DNA of 23,136 nucleotides from Nanobdellota archaeon (lineage in GTDB: Archaea; Nanobdellota; Nanobdellia; Pacearchaeales; GW2011-AR1). This document shows, in pieces, positions 1 through 8,800 of the stretch. Position numbers and translations under genes: made by a program. The stretch is taken from the NCBI GenBank assembly GCA_018821425.1, contig JAHJMH010000074.1, positions 1-23,136 on the forward strand, in the 5' to 3' direction. The number at the start of each line of letters is the position of its first letter. The first letter of the stretch is position 1. Below the pieces are notes generated by a model. The model searched no databases and had not been told where the DNA came from. It worked only from the letters and a program-made list of their open reading frames with translations.

Positions 1-1
1 A

Positions 2-70
2 ATCTCCTTTGAGGAAATTCCTAATAATTGGGGCCAGGTTAAGGGTGGGAAGAAAGTTAGGAAAAAATAA
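2..70 (+). CDS. C-terminal end of an unidentified protein (partial)
   Basis: An open frame enters from the left edge and ends at TAA (68-70). It reads as 22 residues starting ISFEEIPNNWG and finishing with the basic tail GGKKVRKK. The mixed hydrophobic and acidic start followed by a lysine-rich end looks like a genuine archaeal C-terminus. Too little remains for a family call. It converges on the minus-strand gene at 77-528, with only 6 nt between the stop codons. Confidence 0.45.
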   Translation: MSFEEIPNNWGQVKGGKKVRKK

Positions 71-76
71 TTATCT

Positions 77-528
77 CTAATAAGTCAAAATTGATTTTGC
101 TACATATAAACCTTCTTCTAATGTTTCAACTCTAAATCCGGTTAGATTTCTTATGAATGGGTGGTCGTGGGATTCCCCTCTTTCTCTATTACAGTTATAA
201 TTGGCTTTCTGAATGCATCAGCCCACCCATACTCTACCATTGTTCCAGTACTTTTTTCTTTTAGTCCGAGAAGATTTGCTAACATAATATTACAATTCTC
301 AACATCAAATCTATCTCTTGAAACTATCCCGGAATCAGAAGCAAGAACTTCCCCCGTATAATCGTCGGTTATTTCTCTTTCGTTTTTTAGAAATTCTTTT
401 GCCCTCATAGGTGAGATTCCAATTATTCCCGCTTTCGCAAGTTCTTCTTTCGCAGAATCTCTCCAACTAATCGAATCTCCATAAGATAATCCCTTAATCG
501 CTCCCGCAAGATAAACTAACTTTTCCAT
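77..528 (-). pseudogene. Nucleoside 2-deoxyribosyltransferase-like gene with a 1-nt frameshift
   Basis: The frame starting at 528 encodes 125 residues that open MEKLVYLAGAIKGLSYGD and contain GTMVEYGWADAFRKPII. This is the pattern of the nucleoside 2-deoxyribosyltransferase family: an N-terminal YLAGPI-like loop and a late Glu motif before the last strand. Enzymes of this family cleave or exchange the N-glycosidic bond of deoxynucleosides or nucleotides. The uninterrupted frame stops at 151 after EGNPTTTHS. In the next frame the sequence continues as HDHPFIRNLTGFRVETLEEG and onward to a TAG at 77-79, which is the expected family C-terminus. A single base appears to be missing in the CCC run (plus-strand 169-171). 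This may be a sequencing error, a recent pseudogene or, less likely, programmed frameshifting. Fold and family are recognised from motifs; the exact substrate cannot be read. Confidence 0.7.
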
Positions 529-581
529 TAATTCAATTTTCTCTCTTTCTTTAAAATGATTTGTATCCTTGGGAATATATA

Positions 582-653
582 TGGTCCTGCGCGGAATTGA
601 ACCGCGGTTTTGTCCACGTCAAGGACACGTCTTAGCCATTGGACTACAGGACC
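582..653 (-). tRNA. tRNA-Val(GAC)
   Basis: This is a complete cloverleaf on the minus strand. The acceptor GGTCCTG pairs with CAGGACC and is followed by discriminator A. The D stem is GTCC..AGAC, the anticodon stem TGTCC/GGACA encloses the loop TTGACGT (anticodon GAC), and the T arm CGCGG/CCGCG has loop TTCAATT. There is no intron and no encoded CCA. A three-arm repeat element abuts nucleotide 1 of the tRNA (654 onward), so it lies in the 5' leader. A TTTAAAC-like TATA candidate sits near 731-742. A closer CTTAAAGG at about 692 is an alternative, so leader length is uncertain. Confidence 0.95.
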
Positions 654-697
654 TGTAAGGAAATCAAGGTTTCCTTGACATTCAACCTTCCTTTAAG
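654..697 (+). repeat. Three-arm repeat element, copy A (tRNA-Val leader)
   Basis: Starts TGTAAGG and carries purine arm AAGGAA, proximal arm TTTCCTT, linker GACATTCAACC and distal arm TTCCTTT. It closely matches the element in the tRNA-Arg intron (copy B) when read in that tRNA's sense, including TGTAAGGAA, AAGGTT, CCTTGA and TCAACC. It abuts the first base of tRNA-Val, which is encoded on the opposite strand. Confidence 0.7.
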
Positions 698-746
698 TTT
701 GGTTCATGACTGATGGGAAATCAAGGATTATATTGTTTAAAATTTT

Positions 747-792
747 TGCCCCGCCCACCCGACCCTAAACGAATTTGTCCCGCCCAGAATCG
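747..792 (+). repeat. GC-rich short repeats also found 3' of tRNA-Leu
   Basis: An unusually C-rich stretch in an AT-rich intergenic region. The 16-mer GAATTTGTCCCGCCCA (771-786) recurs exactly at 10762-10777. The 12-mer CCCGCCCACCCG (750-761) recurs at 10770-10781, overlapping the first match. Both sites lie close to tRNA genes. No coding frame explains them. Confidence 0.6.
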
Positions 793-805
793 AATTGTTG
801 TTTAT

Positions 806-858
806 ACTTAGTAACTAACTTAATAACTAAGTAACTTAATAAGAAACCTTTATATATC
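806..858 (+). promoter_or_regulatory. Promoter with operator-like repeats for the surface-protein operon
   Basis: A TATA box lies in CCTTTATATATC (about 847-858). Directly upstream, ACTTAGT (806-812) and ACTAAGT (826-832) form a perfect 7-nt inverted repeat, and AACTTAATAA occurs twice, exactly 16 bp apart (817-826 and 833-842). TTAGTAACTAA is also a short palindrome. Transcription is expected near 876-884, ahead of GGAG and the GTG start at 901. Repeats touching the upstream edge of a TATA box are where an archaeal regulator would bind. The first gene of the operon encodes a small ribbon-helix-helix-like protein, so autoregulation is a reasonable inference. Confidence 0.55.
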
Positions 859-900
859 GCGATTTTTTATTAAAGGAGTTGGGGAAAAGGGGAAACTAAA

Positions 901-1038
901 GTGAAAAAATATTTGCTTCTTGTAGAAGATGAAAAACTATGGGAGAAGTTTAAAACTGTTATTGAAAAAGATATTAATACTGAAATAATTGAGTTGATCA
1001 AAAATAAATTAGGGAGTGTGAAAAAAGATGCGAAATAA
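901..1038 (+). CDS. 45-aa protein, ribbon-helix-helix-like
   Basis: A GTG start at 901 gives 45 residues: a short hydrophobic strand (KKYLLLVED), a predicted helix (EKLWEKFKTVIEKD) and a second helix (NTEIIELIKNKLGSV). That strand-helix-helix order and length fit the ribbon-helix-helix (CopG/Arc) DNA-binding fold, though no diagnostic motif clinches it. It follows a good TATA box and GGAG. Its last 11 nt overlap the start of the 619-aa gene (ATG at 1028), which argues that it is translated and co-expressed. The likely role is a small repressor of this operon acting on the repeats at 806-842. Alternatively it may be only a translated leader. Confidence 0.6.
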   Translation: MKKYLLLVEDEKLWEKFKTVIEKDINTEIIELIKNKLGSVKKDAK

Positions 1039-2887
1039 ATCTGGGCAGGTCACGATTTTTATCATAGTTGCGTTGCTGATAGTTATTGGTATTGGGCTTT
1101 ATTTTTCGCTTAGAAGTTCAATTCAGACTTCAAATATCCCGGAGAGTTTCCAGCCAGCTTACACAAGCTTTTTGAGTTGTCTTCAATCTGATACTGAAAT
1201 TGGAATAAGCATTTTGGAAAGTCAAGGGGGTTACATTTATTTGCCGGACTTTGAACCGGGCTCGGAATACATGCCCTTCTCGTCGCAACTTAACTTCCTT
1301 GGAAATCCTATTCCTTATTGGTATTACGTTTCGGGAAATAACATTCAAAAGGAACAGGTTCCCACTTTGTACGAAATGCAGCAGCAACTTGAAGAGTTTA
1401 TCGTTGAGAAAATATCTGCATGCAATTTCAATTCTTATTATGATGAAGGCTTTGAAATCTCGCTTGACGCTGTAGGCGCCACGCCGAGAGTTACTATAAA
1501 TGATGGTAGTGTTGATGTTATTTTAGAAATGAACGTGGATATGGAAAAAGGAAGTGAAAGCGTTCTTGTGATAAATCACAAAATTAGTGTTGATTCTGCT
1601 CTTGGGAGTTTGTACAATTCTGCTATGAAAATTTATGACGAAGAACAAGAGAAACTTTTCCTTGAAGGATATGCAGTTGATACTTTAAGACTTTACGCGC
1701 CTGTCGACGGTGTTGAAATTTCTTGCGCGCCGAAAATATGGGACGCGACTACAATCTTTGATGAACTTCAAGGCGGAATTGAATCAAATACAGGAGCTTT
1801 ACATTCTTCGCGAAGCGTTGACGATTATTTTATTGTTGATGTTCCGGGAGTTAAAGAAGAAGTTCGATTTTTGAATTCAAAAGATTGGCCGTACAATTTT
1901 GAGGTTACGCCTTCGGAAGGAAGTTTGCTTATTTCAAATCCCGTCGGGAGTCAGGCCGGACTTGGAGTTCTTGGTTTCTGTTACGTTCCTTATCACTTTG
2001 TTTACAGCATCAAATATCCAGTAATGGTTCAGATTTACTCTGATGGTTCACAGGGTTCTGGACAGGAAATATTCCAGTTCCCTCTCGCTGTTGTTGTTCA
2101 AAATAATAATCCGAGAGAATCTCTTGAGGCTGAAGCTTCTCCAGATGTTGTTCCTGAACTTTGCCAATATAAGAATACGCCTATCCAGGTTACAGTTAGA
2201 AATAAACAAGGAGTTCCTCTTGAAGCCGACATTTCCTACGAATGTTTTGGAAATACATGTTCTATAGGACAGACTTCCAATTCAGGATTTATGAAAGAGG
2301 ATTTCCCTCAGTGCGCTAACGGGTTTGTGACGGCGAAAGCGGAAGGGTACAAAGATTCAAGTTATTTATTTTCTACCGTCTCTGCAGGAAGTTTGACGAT
2401 GATAATGGACGAGTTGTATACTCGGGGAGTTCAGTTAAAGGTTGATGGGGCAGATTATAATGGCGACGCAATAATTTATTTTACTTCTGATGATTCAACA
2501 AAGACAGTTCTTTATCCGGACCAGAGAAGTGTTCAACTTTCGGAAGGACAATACGAAGTTCAGGTTTACATTTACAGCGACTCGGAGATTACTCTTGGCG
2601 CTACGACGAAACAGCAATGTGTTGATGTTCCAAGGGGAGGTTTCCTTGGATTTGTTGGATTGAAGGAGCAAAGGTGCTTTGATATTGAAATTCCTGAGCA
2701 AGTAATCTCACAAGTTTTGACTGGTGGGGGAACGCAGAGTTACTATGTACTTGATTTAGAACTCACAAATTCAGGGTCTATTGAAATAAATTCCAAAAGT
2801 TTCCCTGTGCCAAAAACTATTGAGCAACTTAACATGAACCATTTGTTGTTCGATGAGTCTGGTTTGGATATAACTTTTGGAGCATAA
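1028..2887 (+). CDS. Membrane-anchored surface protein, 619 aa
   Basis: The N-terminus NKSGQVTIFIIVALLIVIGIG (residues 3-23) is a short basic, glycine-containing head followed directly by a hydrophobic helix. This resembles an archaeal type IV pilin-like or signal-anchor sequence. The remaining 590 residues look extracytoplasmic: beta-rich, with scattered cysteines (CSAP-, CQYK-, CFGNTC-like contexts) and no enzyme motif I recognise. Residues of about 395-455 read like an Ig-type or carboxypeptidase-regulatory-like beta domain (TPIQVTVRNKQGVPLEADIS). It is the second gene of an operon, overlapping the 45-aa gene by 11 nt and followed after 10 nt by the giant secreted protein. A role as membrane anchor or partner of the giant protein is inferred from this arrangement only. 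Confidence 0.75.
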   Translation: MRNKSGQVTIFIIVALLIVIGIGLYFSLRSSIQTSNIPESFQPAYTSFLSCLQSDTEIGISILESQGGYIYLPDFEPGSEYMPFSSQLNFLGNPIPYWYYVSGNNIQKEQVPTLYEMQQQLEEFIVEKISACNFNSYYDEGFEISLDAVGATPRVTINDGSVDVILEMNVDMEKGSESVLVINHKISVDSALGSLYNSAMKIYDEEQEKLFLEGYAVDTLRLYAPVDGVEISCAPKIWDATTIFDELQGGIESNTGALHSSRSVDDYFIVDVPGVKEEVRFLNSKDWPYNFEVTPSEGSLLISNPVGSQAGLGVLGFCYVPYHFVYSIKYPVMVQIYSDGSQGSGQEIFQFPLAVVVQNNNPRESLEAEASPDVVPELCQYKNTPIQVTVRNKQGVPLEADISYECFGNTCSIGQTSNSGFMKEDFPQCANGFVTAKAEGYKDSSYLFSTVSAGSLTMIMDELYTRGVQLKVDGADYNGDAIIYFTSDDSTKTVLYPDQRSVQLSEGQYEVQVYIYSDSEITLGATTKQQCVDVPRGGFLGFVGLKEQRCFDIEIPEQVISQVLTGGGTQSYYVLDLELTNSGSIEINSKSFPVPKTIEQLNMNHLLFDESGLDITFGA

Positions 2888-2897
2888 TAAAGATTAA

Positions 2898-5800
2898 ATG
2901 GGAATTACAACTATCAAAAATATGAGAAACGCAAAGTGTTTAGCCTTGGTAATTCCTTTGATAATCGCAATTTTCTTTATTAGTCTTGGAGGAGTTCAAG
3001 CGGCATCATTTTCAAGCGGATTGATTGCTACGAGTCCTTATACTGGCGATAGCACTTCGGCTCTTTCTTCTTCGTTCAGTAATAGTCAGTGCAAAGCGGG
3101 ACAGGATTTTATTCTCCAGGTTTCGCCGACGGGATGCATTCCGAGCGTTGTGAGGAGCGACCTTCTTGAAGATCAGAATATCCCAGTTTTCTGTCCAATT
3201 GTTGCGACGAAGATAAATCCTTTAATTGATGTTGATAGCATTGGAGGAGTTTCATTTTCAGGAAATACTCCTTCGGAAGTTTCGGGAGTAGGATTTCTTC
3301 CAAATAGAGCTGCGATTCTCAATCCCGGAATTCAGATTAATAATCCCGTTCTTGGAAGTATTGGTTATGCAGTTATTGTTTTGAATCAGAACAAAAATGA
3401 AAGTTCAATGCCTGATTTTATTGAAGGAAGTTTAACTGCGAGATTAACTTATGATGTCAGCAATGCATTCGGTGTTGGACAATCTACTTTTTATCTCCCA
3501 GTTATGTCCGATACTGATTGGAATGAAAATTATAAACGATATAGTTTTTGGGATGGGAAAGGTTATCTTCGGGCTGAATCTGTTGGCATTGAAGGCGCGG
3601 CGATTTCTGTTTATTCTGACCGAGATATTTCTTCGGGCACGACGACAAAGAGAGTTGTTGCTAAAGAGAACATTCCTTTAGGGGGAACTTCTGGAGACAT
3701 AGGCATCCCCGGATTTGATTATTGTTTGGGCAGTTTGAATCTTAGGCTTAATGGTGTTGAAGCGCCGGACACGACAGCGACGATTGAAATTAATGGGAAT
3801 CCAATAGATTTGAAGGCGGGCGAAAAATTTCTTGATAATAGATGTTCTGTGAAGAGCATAGAAAAACAGGGTGTCATTGAAAGAGTTGTTTTGAGTTGTA
3901 ATGAAGATGATAAGCCAAACAACTTTAATCTTATCACGAGTCCGAAAATAAAAATTGAAGTTGATGGAAGTTCAAAGACAGTTAGTGTGGGAGACAAATT
4001 AGATTACCTTTCTCAGGATAATCTAAAATCTGTTTATGTTGCTTATATAAGAACAAGCGGAGACACGAGAAATGAAAAAGACCTTGTGGTTTCCTTTGCC
4101 GCGATTCCTGGCGTTGAGGCAGATAAGACAAAGCTAACTGATGATGAGCTGAGTTCAATTGCTAGGTTTATGAACAGCTTCCCAGATAAAGGAGCAGATA
4201 ATATTTTTTCCTTAGGGGTGAATATCTACAAGGCTTATGCTTCAGTAATTGAAACAATTTTTAGGGGTGTTGTAAGTGGAGAAAATTTCGACGATGTTTA
4301 TCTTTCTAATGCGGAGGGTGAGGATGTTTTTGGAAAGAAAATAAAAATTGTTGGCTTCGCGGATCCTGTTGATGCAGATCTCTCAAATTTAGATGAAAAT
4401 GTTAAAAAGAATTATGAGAATGCTTTGAAAGATTATCAGTCTGTGCTTGACAGTTTTGCGAGTGGAAAATATCCTCCTTCAGAGCAGGCAACGCTCGGTG
4501 AGAATGCTTTTAGGGGAATGATTGGGCTTTACGCTGGAAGTGGACAGAAGAGAACTTTGGCTGAGACTTGCAATAAACTTAAATCAGATTATAAGGATGC
4601 AACCATTCCAAAAGAATGTGAAAATATTGCAGCACTTTCAAGCGCGGAACCCCTTTCAAAAGATGTTTTAATTCAAGGAAGAATTTATAGAATTTCACTT
4701 AATGGGATTAAGGAACCCGGGTATAAAGAGTTCGGTGCGAAAGTTGCTGTGACGATGCCCGATGGAGAAATAAAATCCTATGATATGAAGAAAGATTCAA
4801 TTATTTATATAAACTCCGAGATTCAGTATTCTTACGACGGAGGAATTCTTTTAGACCTGGTCTATTTTAAATACAAGGCGGATAAGTGGCAGTGGTCTTG
4901 GAATAAAGATAAATGGAAAACTATAGATGCTAACCTTGCTCGCGGAGTTGAGTACGATGGGAAAAAAGTCGATGATTCATATATTAATATTATAAATCGC
5001 CTTAACGGAGCGAGTTCTGGCGGAGGTGTTGACTATTTGAGAACTCTTGACGCGACAGATGAGTCCACGAGGGAATCTATTCAACTGGTGGATGTTTCTG
5101 AAGATGCGATAAAGTTGAAGGTTAGTTTGAAAAAAGAAAAGTTTGTTAATGCTGTGAAGCAGTTTTTTGTTTCGACTGGAGTGAAAACTTTGAACAAAAA
5201 TGTTCCTGAAAATTTTGATAGTGCTTACCTTTTCACTATACAGGAAATTAAATTAGAGAAGGTTGCGAAGGTTTCGATTATCCCGAATATAAATTACGCC
5301 GAGACGACTGCCGACTTTCCGTTCAAGATTGGAATTGAAAAAAGGTCAATACAACTTTCGCCTGAAAAGACTAAGAGTAGAATTAATTCTCTTAATGAAA
5401 CCCTTGCGAGATGGAGCAACATAAATGATAAGCTTGGTCGTGCGGTGGAGATTGGGAACAAACTTTGCCTTGGTGTTGGAACATATTTGACTATGAAGAA
5501 TTTCTTTTCAAATCTGGCTGGAGAAGGTCTTGCTCGACAAAAAGTGATGCGTGGCGACGGAGGATACTTTGATATTTGTAAAGAAGAAATTGTAAAAACT
5601 GGAAAATCTTTGAATGCGTGTTTGCTTGCGAAAAACCCCGATATAGAGAAAGATGTTGAAGCTTATGCGGCGGCGATAAAAGCGCAGGATAAAAAGATGA
5701 AGGATTTGCAAGATGGCATACTTACAACGCAGGTTATTGGGGAAAATTTTGTTGATACTGATGAGGTGGTGAAGAGGCTCGTTGATGGTGAATATAAGAA

Positions 5801-8800
5801 TGATCTTGAGACTAAGCTTCAGACAGCAGGAATTACAAAAATTAAGATTAATGGGAAAGATGTTTCTGTTTCAGAGATTGTGAAAAGGATAAATCCTAAC
5901 GCTACTTATTTAACACAGGCAAGAGATTTGGAATTGAATGTGAAACTTTTGAGTGTCGGAGGTGTTGTTGGTAAAGTTGCTAAGGGAGAAATAGAAGCTG
6001 CGCTTGGGAATATTTGGGTTAACTCTGATAGAGACGCCGCGCGAAAAACTCTTTCGGAGAAGTATGGCATTCCGGGGGTGAGTTTGATTTCAACAGGTCC
6101 GACTACAAAGCTTCCGATTACATCAACGAAAACTTTTAATGATGTTAAGGCGAAGTTTACTAACTTTGCGGCAGCAGGAGTTCAAGACGAGTCGTATATT
6201 CACATAGTAAAAGATTATGCAACTTCTGTGGAGTATCTTATTGTGATGGATGATAATTTTGTTGTGGAGAAAACGTTCAGGATAGACAATGGCATGCTCG
6301 TTCCAGAAACAGAGATTAATAAGTTGAGGCTTCAGCCGGAGTTTCACGCGAAGGGAACCTATCAGAATCCATATACTGCCGGAACAGAGGAAGTAAAGTA
6401 TTACGAATCTGGTAAATACGCTGGTTTGCCTGCGATTGTTCCGTTCGATTTGCAGAACGGTTGGTATGCGGCTGTGAAACCGACGCTGCCGATTGGGGGC
6501 TCTATTAAAGCTTACGATGATTCTGGAAGAATTTCAAGTTTCTATTTGTGCAATATTGGAACTAACAAGAAAGTGGAATTTTATTCGGGGATTGGAGATG
6601 ATGATTGTGTGATGATTAATCCTGCGATAAATGTGCCGTATGATAAATTCCCTGGATTGACAGATAAAGAAGCTGCGCAACTTGCCGATACTGCTATTCG
6701 CGCTATTGCAGATGCTTCAAGGCAGTATGGGGCAGCAGTCTCTTCAGTGAGGATTATTTCTCCTTCAGGAGCTTCACAAACAATTAAAGTTGGTGAGCCC
6801 TCTCTTGGAATTCCAGATATTCAATGTCAAGATTTTATGTCTCCTGTAGAATGCAATTTGCTTTTCAATGTTTGTGACCCTGTTGTTTGTCCTCGTTCGC
6901 GTTGTGATCTTGGAGGGGCTTATCCTGTAAATGATGTTGTCGCGTCGGGAATTGCAGGTAGCATTGCACTCTGTTTACCTAACTTCCCCGAGGTGAAAGT
7001 GCCTGTTTGCCTTTCGGGAATTTATGCCGGAATCGAAGGTTATCTGAGCGTTTTGGATAATTATCAAAGTTGTCTTCAGAATAGTTTGGAGACTGGGCAA
7101 CAGATTGGAATTTGTGACGAGCTTCACTCTCTTTACATGTGCGATTTCCTTTGGAATCAGATTATCCCTATTGCGAATGTTGCAGTTCCTCAAGCTATCG
7201 GAAAGATCCTTGGTAGTGGCGGAACTCGTGGCGGAGGAGAATATCTTGGAATTTCTGATGCATGGAAAGGAGCGCAAGATTCTGCTCAGTTCTTTGCTCA
7301 AAATTATGCAGTTCAATCTTATGAGGCTTTCAAGGCGCGATCGACCGCAGGAGTTGGAACCAGCGTTTGCAAGAATTGGGTTTCGCTTAGAGCTCCCGAC
7401 GGTGGAAGTTTGTTGGACTCGATAACGAAGCCTCGTGTGCCGGCACAGTTCTACGGGAATTTCGATGAAATACCTTACACTTCAGCGACGGTGCCGCCAA
7501 CTTCGCATTACAAAGTGTTTTACCACATTTATGCTGGAGGGGATTTGCCAGCTTACTACCAAGTTTATTTGAAGAGTTCTGGTCAGGCATATTTCCAAGA
7601 CACTAATTCGAGAAGAGTTATTGCTTCGGGATTCATTTCAGAAAAGGAATATGCTACGGAGACGAAGGACTTTACTGCACCTACGGGCTACACTGAATTG
7701 TGCATAGTTGTTAACAATCAAGAAGAGTGCGGGTTCAAGCAAGTCACGACGGAGTTCGGACTTAATTATTTGACAGAGAAATATGTTACCGATGAAGCAA
7801 AGGTTAGAGACGTGACTTCTTCTTCGGAGTGTGTTTCGGGAACGCCGAACGTTGCGGCCTTGCTTAATCCTAATTTGCAATCTGGGGTCGAAGGAGTTAT
7901 AGACCCTGCGATTTACAATAGAGGTATCACGAGAATTTGTGCTACTAGAGATCCGGGTTCAGCGACGGATCCTAACTCTGGAGGTGAAGGTTCAAGATGG
8001 GTGAAGGTGGGTTATTGTGATACTCCGAATATGGGTTGCTGGCTTGATACGCAAAGCGTTAAAGATACGGTAAAGAATGAAAATCTTGAGAAAGAGGCTC
8101 TTGCCGAAGTGACTGAGAGTTATCTTGATATTATTAAGAAAGAGAATGGTCTTTTGAGCGATACCGATTTTGCGGGAAAAGTGAAGGAGATTCGAGATGA
8201 GAGCAATGCCTTGGAGAAAATAAGTTTAATTAATGAAAACTTCCCGAAAGTTTTCGAAAATAACAAGAAAGGATTTTTGACTTTGTTAAGAGGAGATGCT
8301 TACAGGAGTTTGGTTGTGAAGGCGTTCGCGGCGATAGCTGAGTCTGCGGGTAAAAAAGGGACTGGGATATGCGGGGATGGAACGGTTCAGAGTCTGAACA
8401 GTGACGAAAAGAATGAGCAGTGCGACGGAACTGATTTGAACGGACAGACTTGCAAGAGTCAGGGATTCGCAGGAGGAGGAACTTTGAGTTGCACAAATAC
8501 TTGTGAGTTTGAATTTTCTGGATGTCAAGGGGAAGCGGTAAGTGCTAAGGACAGAATTGAACAAGTAGAAGCATCTGCGGAAGGAAGAGCACAGGCTGTT
8601 AAGGATGGTAAAAATAATTATCCTGTTCTTAAATTTGATAATGGGAATATTGGTGGTGACATTTATTTTATGTTTTCAGATATTAATCGTGAGGACCAAT
8701 GGACATGGTCAAATGATTTGAAATCATTTTACACTTATGAGGATATATCTCTTGGAGGGTCAGATATTTCTTCTGAGAATAGGAACTTTATGGAGAAATT

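Noticed and set aside
5..19. TCCTTTGAGGAAA at the window start, resembling text in the tRNA-Arg intron
   Set aside because: It lies inside a plausible coding frame, and the rest of the element is absent. Likely chance.
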